Assembly (NCBI GenBank): GCA_944368155.1
Contig: CALVWW010000001.1
Coordinates: forward strand, 244,738-308,737
DNA length: 64,000 bases
DNA from: an uncultured Clostridia bacterium
Lineage (GTDB): Bacteria; Bacillota; Clostridia; Christensenellales; Borkfalkiaceae
Direction: 5' to 3'
Shown here: one piece after another, positions 1-8,650 of the stretch
How the letters are laid out: each line of letters opens with the position of its first letter
How positions within the stretch are numbered: the stretch's first letter is position 1
Notes under the pieces: model-generated
What the model was told of the DNA's origin: nothing
What the model saw: the letters and a program-made list of their open reading frames with translations, nothing else
Database searches by the model: none
Position numbers and translations under genes: made by a program

Positions 1-1091
1 TTTAAAGGATGGAAAAAGAAGGTACTGCCGAAAAAAGTCTGCAGGCTGACGCCTGTAAACGATGAAAGGCAGGAAAAAAACTTATCCTTAGGAATGAGCT
101 GTGAGAACGAAAAATCAAATACTTCGCCGCCCGCTTTCAGCTCTTTGAAACGGTTTTCATGCTCGGAATAAAGCCCCTCGACCCTGTCGTTGATTAGTTT
201 GCATTCGTCGAAATATATGCGGGTTTCAGGCGGAAGCACATCGAAGAGCGTTCTTGTATCCGAAAGCAGAGGCATTAAATATGAAGCGCCCGCAAAAGGC
301 GAACCGGCGTCGAGCCGCGTTATAAGTTCGTCGGCAATAGCGCGCGCCCTTCCGAACGCCTTTATATCGGGGAACTTTTTGAGCCCGTCAGAAAGAGCCT
401 TTTTAACCGCAGGAATATCTTCGGGCAAAATGACTGTCTCCGCCGCGCAGACTATTTTGACCGCTGCGGCCTCATTCAGCCTCTCACCCGACACGACATC
501 GTAAGGGCGGATTTTTTCAACAGTGTCGCCGAAAAAATCGACGCGCACGGGATTTTCGCAATTTATCGGAAAAATATCGAGAATATCACCGTGCACGGCA
601 AAACTGCCCTTTGCCTCGACCTCATACTCCCGGCTGTAACCCATTGCGACGAGCGCCGAAGGGAGAGACATGAAATCAAAGTCGCCGCCGACCTTCAGCT
701 CTATGCTTCTGCCGCGCGCAGGAAAGAGCTGCATGGCTGATTCTACGTCGCATACTACTATGCAAACCCCCGAATATATCCTTTCCGCCGCCGCAAGTCT
801 GGCAAACAGCGTATCGCGTGAAACGGCTTCCTTGTACAGCAAAACATCATCCTTTCCCGGCAAAAGGACAACTTCTTCACCAGTAAGACAGGCAATGGCC
901 TCCGCCGCTTTGCGTGCGGAGACTGCATCGGCAGTTATGTACAACATTCCGCCGCGGCAGAGCGAGGCCGTTAAATATTTATGCGGTTCGGCAACGCCGA
1001 AAACCGCCGTCGGCACGCCGAGGCGGAGGTCATTTGCAAGGGGAATGTACTCACCCCCTAAATTTTCGTAAGAAAAAAATCCTTTCTTCAA
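1..1091 (-). CDS. mfd: Transcription-repair coupling factor Mfd, N-terminal part (runs off window)
   Basis: Mfd is an ATP-dependent translocase that removes stalled RNA polymerase and recruits UvrA. About 363 N-terminal codons are present, and the gene continues past base 1. The reverse frame reads through the UvrB-like N-terminal module: SREYEVEAKGSFAVHGDILD, followed by a stretch resembling FPINCENPVRVDFFGDTVE, is typical of Mfd/UvrB. No ATG is available between the in-frame stop just upstream and the conserved part, so I place the start at the TTG at 1091 (reading LKKGFFSYENL). No clear ribosome site precedes it. The order prs-pth-mfd is the usual one in Bacillota. Confidence 0.88.
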   Translation of the reverse strand, partial: MKKGFFSYENLGGEYIPLANDLRLGVPTAVFGVAEPHKYLTASLCRGGMLYITADAVSARKAAEAIACLTGEEVVLLPGKDDVLLYKEAVSRDTLFARLAAAERIYSGVCIVVCDVESAMQLFPARGRSIELKVGGDFDFMSLPSALVAMGYSREYEVEAKGSFAVHGDILDIFPINCENPVRVDFFGDTVEKIRPYDVVSGERLNEAAAVKIVCAAETVILPEDIPAVKKALSDGLKKFPDIKAFGRARAIADELITRLDAGSPFAGASYLMPLLSDTRTLFDVLPPETRIYFDECKLINDRVEGLYSEHENRFKELKAGGEVFDFSFSQLIPKDKFFSCLSSFTGVSLQTFFGSTFFFHPL

Positions 1092-1285
1092 AACAGGTTA
1101 CCGCACACGGGCTTGCGCCCATGAAAATGCAAAAAAATTTTTACAGTCTTATTATATTACACTTACTTCCCGACTATATTTTAAAGCCGCCACAACCAAG
1201 GCTTTAAGTAAAATCACGGCGGGAGAAGCGGGCTCTTCTGCCACAGAAAAAAATTTACTTCACCTGCAAAGATTATTCGTGAATT

Positions 1286-1849
1286 TTACTTATTGTACTT
1301 AGTCATTACTTCGTCGAACGGCCTGCCCTTTGCAAGCTCTACGGCTGCCTCCGCCGCCCTGCCGCAGGCGGAAACGAAGAGTTCATAATCGTCGCGCCGA
1401 ACTTCGGACAATACGTAATTGATAATCGGAATATTTATCTCAGGGTCGCGGATACCTATCCTTATGCGCGCAAAATCCTGCGTGCCTATTTCGGATATGA
1501 CCGAACGCATGCCGTTGTGAGTACCTGCACTTCCGGAAGGACGGACACGTATTTTACCCTTTGGAATATCGAAGTCGTCGTATATAACAACGAGCTGAGA
1601 AGGGGTCGCGCCGTACTTTGCAAGCAACTGCTTTACCGCAACTCCGCTGAGGTTCATATATGTGAGAGGACGGGCTATTATTATTTTTTCTCCACCGGAA
1701 TGCGCTTCGGCGACATATGAGGAGCATTCCTTCTTTTTGAATTTTGCGCCGAGAAGCGCCGCTACGTCGGCGGCAGCGTTGAACCCCATATTATGGAATG
1801 TTTTGGCATACTTTTCTTCAGGGTTGCCCAACCCCACTATTATATACAT
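1286..1849 (-). CDS. pth: Peptidyl-tRNA hydrolase
   Basis: This enzyme releases peptides from prematurely dissociated peptidyl-tRNAs in the cytoplasm. The 187-aa length is normal. It opens with the family signature VGLGNPEEKY (Asn9) and has the catalytic histidine in FHNMGF (His19). It also has the YDDFDIPKG segment with the catalytic Asp, and GTHNGMRS. The ATG at 1849 follows AAGGTAG. It lies between prs and mfd on the same strand, with an apparent terminator in the gap after prs. Confidence 0.96.
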   Translation of the reverse strand: MYIIVGLGNPEEKYAKTFHNMGFNAAADVAALLGAKFKKKECSSYVAEAHSGGEKIIIARPLTYMNLSGVAVKQLLAKYGATPSQLVVIYDDFDIPKGKIRVRPSGSAGTHNGMRSVISEIGTQDFARIRIGIRDPEINIPIINYVLSEVRRDDYELFVSACGRAAEAAVELAKGRPFDEVMTKYNK

Positions 1850-1904
1850 ATAGCTACCTTAAGCCTGTTGCTTTTTCACTCTTTATTTTAAACGAATGCA
1901 GACT

Positions 1905-1937
1905 ATTTAAAACGCCACAGCATTTACTGTGGCGTAC
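1905..1937 (-). terminator. Intrinsic terminator between prs and pth
   Basis: An 8-bp stem (1913-1920 with 1927-1934, CGCCACAG/CTGTGGCG) with a 6-nt loop is followed on the minus strand by TTTTAAAT. It would end prs transcription, though read-through into pth remains possible. Confidence 0.7.
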
Positions 1938-1942
1938 ACAAT

Positions 1943-2890
1943 TTAATCGTAAATTTTCGACATAGGCCTGTCGAGATATACATTTTCTATTGCGGAAGCA
2001 AAGATGGGAGCCGTCGATATGATTCTGAACGACGGTAGCATCTTCTCCTGCGGGATATTTATGGTATCGAGAATGGCAAGTTCCGATATCGGCGAAGCGG
2101 CCAGCCTTTCAATTGCGGGGCCCGAGAGGACACCGTGCGAGCAGCAGGCATAAATCTCTTTCGCGCCAGCCTCTTTGAGCGCCTTAGCACCCTGAACTAT
2201 TGTGCCCGCGGTATCAATCATATCGTCGACCATCAGGCAGTTTTTGCCCTCCACGTCGCCGATTATATTCATGACTTCCATTACGTTTGCCTTGGGACGG
2301 CGCTTATCGATAATAGCCATCTTGGCATCCATGCGCGCGGCAACTTTGCGTGCGCGGGAAACAGAACCGATATCGGGAGAAACGACCACAAAATTGTCGT
2401 CCACCTTGGGTTTGAAGTAATTATAGAGAGTGGGGCCGCCTATGAGATTATCGAGAGGAATATCGAAAAAGCCCTGAATCTGCATGCAGTGCAAATCCAT
2501 AGTGAGAACCCTGTCGGCACCGGCGGAAGTTATCAGATTGGCCACAAGTTTAGCCGTTATAGGCTCGCGCGAGCGGGCTTTTCTGTCCTGACGGGCATAG
2601 CCGAAATAGGGGATTACAGCGGTAATTCTGCCGGCGCTTGCGCGCTTTGCCGCGTCAATCATGATGAGCAGCTCCATAAGGTTTGTGTTGACGGGACTGC
2701 TGGTAGACTGTACGAGGAATACATCCTTGCCCCTCACCGTTTCTTCATAGCGCACATAAATTTCACCGTCGGAAAAGTGAGTGAGTTCCATGTCGCCGAG
2801 AGAGGTGTTGAGCTTGGACGCGATGGCCTGAGCAAGCGGCTTGTTTGAGTTGCCGGAAAAAATCTTTATCTCGCTGCCGTGATTAATCAT
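1943..2890 (-). CDS. prs: Ribose-phosphate pyrophosphokinase (PRPP synthetase)
   Basis: It makes PRPP from ribose-5-phosphate and ATP, feeding purine, pyrimidine, His and Trp synthesis. The 315-aa length is typical for class I. Visible features are IKIFSGNSNKPLAQAIA at the N-terminus, the flexible/ATP loop PYFGYARQDRKARSREPI, the DLHCMQIQGFF segment, and the PRPP-binding loop MVDDMIDTAGTI. The ATG follows GGAGG at about 9 nt. A promoter with perfect -35 lies about 150 bp upstream (3040-3068), so the 5' leader is roughly 140 nt with no recognised riboswitch. Confidence 0.97.
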   Translation of the reverse strand: MINHGSEIKIFSGNSNKPLAQAIASKLNTSLGDMELTHFSDGEIYVRYEETVRGKDVFLVQSTSSPVNTNLMELLIMIDAAKRASAGRITAVIPYFGYARQDRKARSREPITAKLVANLITSAGADRVLTMDLHCMQIQGFFDIPLDNLIGGPTLYNYFKPKVDDNFVVVSPDIGSVSRARKVAARMDAKMAIIDKRRPKANVMEVMNIIGDVEGKNCLMVDDMIDTAGTIVQGAKALKEAGAKEIYACCSHGVLSGPAIERLAASPISELAILDTINIPQEKMLPSFRIISTAPIFASAIENVYLDRPMSKIYD

Positions 2891-3039
2891 TGGGGATATG
2901 CCTCCGAAATGCTTTTGTATTTGAAGCGCGCCGCTTTACCGCGGCGGCATTCCTTTCGTATCTGTAGTTATTAAGTTTTGGCGCGCTCATGACGTCAGGC
3001 AAAAATTTGGCGCACTTTTTTGCCGACAGCGCATTAAAT

Positions 3040-3068
3040 ATTTTATATTCAACCGGGCTTGTTGTCAA
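3040..3068 (-). promoter_or_regulatory. SigA-type promoter for prs
   Basis: On the minus strand TTGACA (3063-3068), a 17-bp spacer and TAAAAT (3040-3045). The predicted start is near 3033, leaving a leader of about 143 nt. I see no other obvious element in 2891-3188. Confidence 0.65.
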
Positions 3069-3188
3069 CCTTAAAAGGCGTGATAAAAAAATATTTTTGC
3101 CCGGCTTGGTGATTTACACGCAAAGCAACAGCTTATCCATTACAGATTATACGCAAAAATCTGCAAATTTTGCGACACTGCAACAGCT

Positions 3189-3650
3189 TCAGTCCTCTTG
3201 CTTTTTAGAGCGCTCCCTCATCTCCGCAAAAAAACCTGACAGTATCGCGGCACACTCCTCTTCCATTACACCGCCGACCACCTCTGTCTTATGGTTCAAT
3301 ACGCCGGAGTTTGCAATTATATCGGTCAGCGACCTGCCCTTTGCTTCGTATGCTCCGAAATACACCTTCCTTATCCGTGCATTCAATATTGCGCCCATAC
3401 ACATCGGACACGGTTCCAAAGTGACGTAAAGCTCACACTCCGGCAGTCTCCAGCTCTTGAGTTTTCTGCACGCCCGCTCTATGGCCTCCATCTCGGCATG
3501 TGCCGTGGCTATCTGTTTTGCAGTCCGCCTGTTGTGCCCGCGCCCTACTATTTTTCCGTCGCATACCACAACGGCGCCTATCGGCACCTCACCCTCGCTA
3601 TAAGCTTTTTGTGCGCATTTAAGTGCGCTTTTCATATATTTCTCTTCCAT
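3189..3650 (-). CDS. tadA: tRNA-specific adenosine deaminase
   Basis: It deaminates A34 to inosine in the wobble position of tRNA-Arg(ACG), and in some Firmicutes of other A34 tRNAs. The 153 aa hold the zinc deaminase motifs HAEMEAI (His51, catalytic Glu53) and PCPMCMGAI (Cys81, Cys84). The N-terminus (MEEKYMKSALKCAQKA) is family-typical. The start overlaps the end of the M14 peptidase gene by 19 nt, which suggests co-transcription. The window also encodes tRNA-Pro(AGG), a possible extra substrate. Confidence 0.95.
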   Translation of the reverse strand: MEEKYMKSALKCAQKAYSEGEVPIGAVVVCDGKIVGRGHNRRTAKQIATAHAEMEAIERACRKLKSWRLPECELYVTLEPCPMCMGAILNARIRKVYFGAYEAKGRSLTDIIANSGVLNHKTEVVGGVMEEECAAILSGFFAEMRERSKKQED

Positions 3651-4372
3651 TTTTCAGTAAAAAACCTGAGAGCGCCTGTGCACTCGACGATATCTTTTAT
3701 GTCTTTAATCGGATGAACGAGCTTATCGTCACCGCATTCTACCGTATAGGCCGGGATACACAGCTTTTCTATACACCAGTCTTTATAGCCGCCAGCTGAC
3801 CCCGTAATGCGCTTTGATTTATACCCGGTAGCCTGTTCGAGGATATGAGCGCCGCTCTCGTCGCCGCGTCCCGCAAACTCCCAGTAAATCTCCCCTCCTT
3901 TTGTATGGAAGGCAAATGTAACCTGCGGCATTATTTTACGGGTAAAGCACGCAAGAGCTTTGCTCTCCGGCTCGGAAAACGGATAGTCCCCTATGCAGTT
4001 TTCGGCCCCGCGCATTCTTGTATTCAGAGAGCCCGTTCCCCAGCGGGCGTCGAAATTGCAATTAATGTCCACTCCGCGCAGGTTCGCTTTCCAGAACGGG
4101 CGCACCGTCTGGGAAAGGATGGCGCCGTCGGGATTGAGCAGAGGCACTGTCCACCCGCCCCATCCTTCAGCTGTGCCCTTGGCAATATGCGCAAGCGCAA
4201 GCCGGGAAGTTATCCATTCGCGGCCGTGCACTGCATACACGGATATAAACTGCCGCCCGACGCCGCTGCCGATGTGCATGGCAAAGATTGCTCTCCCGCC
4301 GAGTGAATATCCTATTATGCATTTCTTGCCGCTGAAACTTTCGTAAAAACTCTTTACTTCGTCGTATATCAC
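3632..4372 (-). CDS. M14-family zinc carboxypeptidase / peptidoglycan peptidase
   Basis: Zinc metallopeptidase of the M14 fold. Within 246 aa I see the zinc-ligand motif VHGREWIT (His49, Glu52), a substrate-binding NCNFDARW (normally NxNR-like), the third zinc ligand in FAFHTKGGEIYW, and the catalytic Glu in YTVECGDD. Related bacterial proteins are gamma-D-glutamyl-diaminopimelate peptidases acting on peptidoglycan stem peptides, but the substrate cannot be read here. No signal peptide is visible, so a cytoplasmic muropeptide-recycling role is an inference. The start at 4372 is GTG. It overlaps tadA downstream. Confidence 0.82.
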   Translation of the reverse strand: MIYDEVKSFYESFSGKKCIIGYSLGGRAIFAMHIGSGVGRQFISVYAVHGREWITSRLALAHIAKGTAEGWGGWTVPLLNPDGAILSQTVRPFWKANLRGVDINCNFDARWGTGSLNTRMRGAENCIGDYPFSEPESKALACFTRKIMPQVTFAFHTKGGEIYWEFAGRGDESGAHILEQATGYKSKRITGSAGGYKDWCIEKLCIPAYTVECGDDKLVHPIKDIKDIVECTGALRFFTEKWKRNI

Positions 4373-4444
4373 ATAAATAAGGTATTCAAAGCCGCTTAAC
4401 CTTATTATACCGGACTGAAAACAGGCAAAACTTTTGCCAAAATT

Positions 4445-4882
4445 TTACTTGTGATATTCACTTCCCGCGTTTATCATATACGCGCGGTAAATCTGTTCGC
4501 ACAAAATCACGCGCATGAGCTGATGAGGAAAGGTCATATAGGAAAAAGAGAGCTTTAAGTCTGCCGCGTCCTTTACTCTCTTTGAAAGGCCGCAGGAAGA
4601 ACCTATGATGAAAGTAACTTCAGCGCCCCGGTCCGCCTGAGTTTTTAATTCCGCGGCAAGCGCCTCGCTCGAAAATTTTTTACCTTCCACGCATAAAGCC
4701 ACAATATAGCCCTTAGCGGCGCGCAATATCCCGTCCGCCTCCTCTTCAAGATTTTTGCCCTCGGCGACTTCGCGGATATTCAGCGATATAAATCGCGAAA
4801 GCCGCTTTGAGTATTCAGCCACGGCTTCGCGGAAAAAACTCTCTTTAATCTTACCGACGCAGACCAAATTTACCTTTTGCAT
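4445..4882 (-). CDS. rlmH: 23S rRNA (pseudouridine1915-N3)-methyltransferase RlmH
   Basis: SPOUT-class methylase acting on pseudouridine 1915 of helix 69 in assembled 70S ribosomes. The C-terminal trefoil-knot signature is clear: FIIGSSCGLS, then MTFPHQLMRVILCEQIYRA and the terminal EYHK. I start at ATG 4882 (MQKVNLVCVGKIKESFF). It aligns with the family N-terminus, gives 145 aa and sits just after the CPBP stop. An in-frame GTG nine codons earlier would overlap the CPBP gene. Confidence 0.93.
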   Translation of the reverse strand: MQKVNLVCVGKIKESFFREAVAEYSKRLSRFISLNIREVAEGKNLEEEADGILRAAKGYIVALCVEGKKFSSEALAAELKTQADRGAEVTFIIGSSCGLSKRVKDAADLKLSFSYMTFPHQLMRVILCEQIYRAYMINAGSEYHK

Positions 4883-4887
4883 AAAGT

Positions 4888-5811
4888 TTAAAACAGCCCC
4901 GCTATCCACAGGACGACGAGTGCAATTATGCCTGCCGCCGCCGCTAAAAAGAAATTTTTGACTCCGCCCTTTAAAGGCTTTCCGAGCGGAGTTTTATCGC
5001 ACACGAGTAAAGCTATACCGCCCGCAAACGAGATGACCGAGAGAACTGTTATAAGAACAGCCGCCCAAAGCGGCACCCAGTCGAACACAGTGCCCGCCGT
5101 TTCAACGCCGCACGCCTGCAACACAATAATTACTGCATTGTTCAGAAAGTGAGCGAACACACAGGGCGTCACCGAGCTGGAGCGGATGGCGAGCAAAGCA
5201 AAGGTGCAACCGCAGGCAAACTGATAAAAGGTTTGTACGGCGCTGGCATGAAAGAGCGCAAAACACATTCCGCAAAGAAATATTGAATTCAGCTCGCCCG
5301 CCTCCCTCCGGATATTCTGGAGAAGTACCCCGCGGAAAAGAGCCTCTTCGAATACCGCCGGAATAACAGCCATTACGAGCAGAGCAAGCGCTGCTTTGCC
5401 CCCCGAAAGGTCGGGGAAATAACTGTTCTGTCCTTCGTAACCAAGCAGTCGAAGCAATTTTTCGAACCCCACATTCAGCCAGCTGAGCGAAAACAGAAGA
5501 CCGAACGTCAGAAGCAGCGCGGCTCCGTACCACTTTATTCCGTTTTTTGCGGGAGATATCTTTACGGGAAACACTTCCCTGTATGAAACACCCCTCACCC
5601 TGAGCACAACGGGCACGCTGACGGCTATCGCGACGGGTGCGAGCAGATAACTTATGTAAATATAGGCTTCATCCTCCGCATTAAACCCCGTCGCGGAGCA
5701 GATTGCAGAAAATATCAAGCTCAATATTATATAGGCCACTACCGCCGCACTGAAAGCAATTCCGCCCGAAACACTTCCCGGGCCTCTTTCGCTGTTTACA
5801 CTTTTTTCCAT
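4888..5811 (-). CDS. CPBP-family intramembrane glutamic protease
   Basis: Polytopic membrane protein of the CPBP (Abi/CaaX-protease-like) family, about 307 aa. The three catalytic motifs are present: EEALFRG (Glu155, Glu156, Arg160), FALFH (His188) and HFLNN (around 221-225). Six or more hydrophobic segments can be drawn, including one near residues 15-40. Roles in the family range from bacteriocin immunity to membrane regulation, and none is indicated here. The start at 5811 (MEKSVNSERG) precedes the first membrane segment. Upstream in-frame codons up to 5973 lack protein-like character and overlap the divergent fumarase promoter zone. Confidence 0.85.
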   Translation of the reverse strand: MEKSVNSERGPGSVSGGIAFSAAVVAYIILSLIFSAICSATGFNAEDEAYIYISYLLAPVAIAVSVPVVLRVRGVSYREVFPVKISPAKNGIKWYGAALLLTFGLLFSLSWLNVGFEKLLRLLGYEGQNSYFPDLSGGKAALALLVMAVIPAVFEEALFRGVLLQNIRREAGELNSIFLCGMCFALFHASAVQTFYQFACGCTFALLAIRSSSVTPCVFAHFLNNAVIIVLQACGVETAGTVFDWVPLWAAVLITVLSVISFAGGIALLVCDKTPLGKPLKGGVKNFFLAAAAGIIALVVLWIAGLF

Positions 5812-5916
5812 ACATCGATTATACAGCAAACACGCGTTTAAGTAAATTATTTGTTTTACTTTTATTGAAAAAAGTATTAAAATAGATTTGTAACGATTGC
5901 ATAAAAGGTACACGAG

Positions 5917-6756
5917 ATGAGAATTGTAAATACCGATGAAATTGAAAGAGCTGTATACAGAGCGGCAAGACACGCAGGGGTCAACCTCACAACCTCATGC
6001 AGGGCCGCGCTTGAAAGCGCATACGAAAGCGAAGATGACGAGGCGGCAAAGTTTGCGCTCGGCACGCTGATAGACAACAGCAACGTCGCCGTTGAAAAGT
6101 GTATGCCTGTATGCCAGGACACAGGTATGGCCGTAGTGATTTTAGAGATAGGAAACGAAGTTTTCCTCGAAGGAAAACCTGTTTGCGAAGCGGTTAACAG
6201 CGGCGTGCGCGCCGCTTATTCGGACGGATACTTCAGAAAATCTGTCTGCGACCCTATAACAAGAAAAAACACAGCCGACAACACCCCCGCCGCCATTCAC
6301 ACCGAAATCGTGAGCGGCGACAAGATTACGCTTACTTTTATGCCCAAGGGATTCGGCAGCGAGAACATGTCGGCGCTGTACATGCTTAAGCCCGCCCAGG
6401 GCGTTGAAGGTATAATAGACGCGATTGTTGAAACCGTTAAAAAGGCCGGCTCCCGCCCCTGCCCGCCGGTTTATGTGGGCGTGGGCATAGGCGGCACATT
6501 CGACGGCTGCGCATATCTGGCCAAAAAGGCGCTTACGCGCGAAATAGGTTCCCGAAGCCAAAGGGATGATATCGCACAAATCGAAGAAGAAGCATTAAAA
6601 CGCATAAACAACCTGAACATAGGCTGTCAGGGATTCCACGGTAAAACCACAGCGTTAGGCGTAAGCTGCGAATGGGCGCCCACGCACATTGCGGGGCTCC
6701 CCGTGGCAGTTAATATTCAGTGCCACTGCGTACGCTGTGTTAAGGAGGTTTTATGA
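5917..6756 (+). CDS. Fumarate hydratase class I, alpha (N-terminal) subunit
   Basis: Oxygen-sensitive [4Fe-4S] hydro-lyase interconverting fumarate and malate. The 279 aa match the separate alpha subunit found in anaerobes. Cluster-ligand candidates are Cys66 in MPVCQDTG, the Cys in NIGCQGFHGKTT and one in NIQCHC near the C-terminus. The glycine-rich GVGIGGTFDGCAYLAKKAL is characteristic. The stop overlaps the beta-subunit start by 4 nt (ATGA). Tartrate dehydratase alpha is the main alternative, since the families are not separable by eye. Confidence 0.92.
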   Translation: MRIVNTDEIERAVYRAARHAGVNLTTSCRAALESAYESEDDEAAKFALGTLIDNSNVAVEKCMPVCQDTGMAVVILEIGNEVFLEGKPVCEAVNSGVRAAYSDGYFRKSVCDPITRKNTADNTPAAIHTEIVSGDKITLTFMPKGFGSENMSALYMLKPAQGVEGIIDAIVETVKKAGSRPCPPVYVGVGIGGTFDGCAYLAKKALTREIGSRSQRDDIAQIEEEALKRINNLNIGCQGFHGKTTALGVSCEWAPTHIAGLPVAVNIQCHCVRCVKEVL

Positions 6757-7274
6757 TAGAACTTACCCTCCCCCTTACAAAAGAACAGGTAAAAGAACTT
6801 AAGGCGGGCGACAGTGTTTTGCTCTCTGGCGTGATACTCACCGCACGCGACTGCGCGCACAAGCGGATAATGGAATATATCCGGGCGGGCAGGCCCCTGC
6901 CCTTTGAACTTAAGGACGCCATAATCTATTATGCCGGTCCCTGCCCCGCAAAGCCCGGCATGGCCTCGGGAAGTTGCGGACCGACTACTTCTGCAAGAAT
7001 GGACAGCTTTGCCCCCGCTCTTTTAGACTTGGGTCTGGGAGGCATGATTGGCAAGGGTGAGATGTGCGGAGAAGTTGCCGCGGCACTCGAAAGAAATACC
7101 GCCGTGTATTTTGCGGCGATAGGCGGCGCGGGCGCGCTCTACGGCAACGCAATAAAGACAAGCGAGTGCGTTGCCTTCGACGACCTTTTATCGGAAGCGG
7201 TATACCGTCTCGAGGTTGTAAAATTTCCCCTTGTTGTTGCAATGGACTGCCACGGCGGCAACATTTACCGCTGA
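6753..7274 (+). CDS. Fumarate hydratase class I, beta (C-terminal) subunit
   Basis: Partner of the preceding gene, 173 aa. It opens with the family's LTLPLTKEQVKELKAGDSVLLSG and has the AHKRI segment and YYAGPCPAKPGM. It also has SCGPTTSARMD, the substrate-binding part of the fumarase beta fold, and GKGEMCGEV. The 4-nt overlap with the alpha subunit indicates translational coupling. Tartrate dehydratase beta (TtdB) remains possible. A strong promoter for the next transcription unit begins 15 bp after the stop. Confidence 0.92.
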   Translation: MIELTLPLTKEQVKELKAGDSVLLSGVILTARDCAHKRIMEYIRAGRPLPFELKDAIIYYAGPCPAKPGMASGSCGPTTSARMDSFAPALLDLGLGGMIGKGEMCGEVAAALERNTAVYFAAIGGAGALYGNAIKTSECVAFDDLLSEAVYRLEVVKFPLVVAMDCHGGNIYR

Positions 7275-7289
7275 ATGATAAAAAATCGT

Positions 7290-7318
7290 TTGACAAAACT
7301 TTGATTGAACAATATAAT
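7290..7318 (+). promoter_or_regulatory. Consensus promoter of the pheST T-box leader
   Basis: TTGACA (7290-7295), a 17-bp spacer and TATAAT (7313-7318): both hexamers match the SigA consensus exactly. Predicted start near 7325. Confidence 0.85.
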
Positions 7319-7324
7319 TTTATA

Positions 7325-7587
7325 TGTATTTTTAATTTAAAGACAATGACCGGGACAGACGTGGCAAAACGCCAGCTTCAGAGAGAGGAATCCGGAAACG
7401 GCTGAAAGGTTCCTCAGTCGGGCAGCTCACGTTATTCACCCGCGAGTCGGTCGGGCGAAATTTGTTAAAGTAGTCCGCCCCGTAAAATCTGCGTAAATGA
7501 TTGAATTAAGGCGGCCATGCGCCGTAAAATCAGGTGGTACCGCGATACGGTAAGTTATCGCCCTGTGTTTGCACAGGGCGTTTTTTT
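7325..7587 (+). promoter_or_regulatory. T-box leader (tRNA-Phe sensing) controlling pheST
   Basis: About 260 nt between promoter and pheS. The universal T-box AGGTGGTACCGCG is at 7532-7544. It is followed by an intrinsic terminator (7559-7580, CGCCCTGTG stem, with seven T). A purine-rich AGAGAGAGGAA lies in the 5' half, as in Stem I. A TTC triplet at 7435-7437, followed by A, is placed where the specifier loop should lie and encodes Phe, matching the downstream gene. Uncharged tRNA-Phe should pair at the specifier and the T-box bulge, stabilise the antiterminator and switch pheST on. Confidence 0.9.
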
Positions 7588-7611
7588 ATTATATCAAGCA
7601 GGAGAATGTGT

Positions 7612-8640
7612 ATGGAAAACATGCGCGAGATTGAAGAAATCAAGGCCAAAATTGAAGAGGCTGTAAAAGACATCAAATCCAGCGCCACAATGCGCGAGAT
7701 TAAGATGAAATTTTTGGGCAAGGCCGGAGAAATTTCCGCACTCATGAAAAAGTTAAAAGAAATACCGCCGGAAGAGCGCCCCGCAATGGGCAAGGTCATA
7801 AACGCCCTCAGGGAATGGGCTGAAAAAAGATTCGACGAGTTTGAAGACGTCGTGAAGGCCGCGGAACTCGGGCAGCGGTATGAAAAGGAGAAAATCGATG
7901 TAACTCTGCCGGGCAAACAGCGCAAAAAGGGCGCATTCCACCCCGATACGCTCATTATAGACGAACTTGTTTCAGTATTCTCCGGCATGGGCTTTGAAAT
8001 TTACGAAGGGCCGGAAATTGAGAACGACTATTACAACTTCACCGCCCTCAACACTCCGAAGGACCACCCCGCACGCGATATGCAGGACACGTTCTACCTC
8101 GGCGCCGACTATCTGCTGCGCACGCAGACATCGGCGGGACAGATACGCGTTATGGAGAACAAAAAACCGCCGATTAAAATTCTTTCGCCCGGAAAGGTTT
8201 ACCGCTTCGACGACGACGCCACACACTCGCCCATGTTCTCGCAGATGGAAGGGCTTGTTGTCGACAAGGGCATAACGCTGTGCGACTTAAAAGGCATGCT
8301 CGACGAGTTTGCCAGAAAAGTATTCGGAGACGGGATAAAGACCAGACTCCGCCCCTCATACTTCCCTTTCACCGAGCCTTCGGTTGAGGTCGACGTCAGT
8401 TGCTTTGAATGCGGCGGAAAGGGCTGCAAACTGTGCAAGGGAACGGGCTGGATAGAAGTTCTTGGCGCCGGCATGGTGAACAGGGCAGTTTTACAGAACT
8501 GCGGTATAGACCCCGACGAATACACAGGCTTTGCGTTCGGCATGGGCATTGAACGCATAGCGATGCTGAAATACGGCATAAACAACATGAAACTGCTGTT
8601 CGAGGGCGATGTCCGCTTCTTGAAACAGTTCAGGTCTTGA
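7612..8640 (+). CDS. pheS: Phenylalanyl-tRNA synthetase alpha subunit
   Basis: Catalytic subunit of the (alpha-beta)2 class IIc PheRS, 342 aa. It has an N-terminal coiled-coil tRNA-binding arm (about residues 1-85). The class II core follows, with [24 protein letters not shown], motif 2 around [17 protein letters not shown], and motif 3 in [17 protein letters not shown]. The ATG at 7612 lies 6 nt after GGAGA. A nearer ATG at 7606 abuts the ribosome site, and reading from the upstream GTG at 7534 would translate the T-box itself. Confidence 0.96.
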   Translation: MENMREIEEIKAKIEEAVKDIKSSATMREIKMKFLGKAGEISALMKKLKEIPPEERPAMGKVINALREWAEKRFDEFEDVVKAAELGQRYEKEKIDVTLPGKQRKKGAFHPDTLIIDELVSVFSGMGFEIYEGPEIENDYYNFTALNTPKDHPARDMQDTFYLGADYLLRTQTSAGQIRVMENKKPPIKILSPGKVYRFDDDATHSPMFSQMEGLVVDKGITLCDLKGMLDEFARKVFGDGIKTRLRPSYFPFTEPSVEVDVSCFECGGKGCKLCKGTGWIEVLGAGMVNRAVLQNCGIDPDEYTGFAFGMGIERIAMLKYGINNMKLLFEGDVRFLKQFRS

Positions 8641-8650
8641 GGAGGCAGAT

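Noticed and set aside
2135..2848. 237-codon plus-strand frame
   Set aside because: It lies fully antisense to prs, whose protein is unmistakable, and the product shows no family features.
2883..3068. 61-codon frame upstream of prs
   Set aside because: It spans the prs promoter and leader, has no ribosome site, and its composition is not protein-like.
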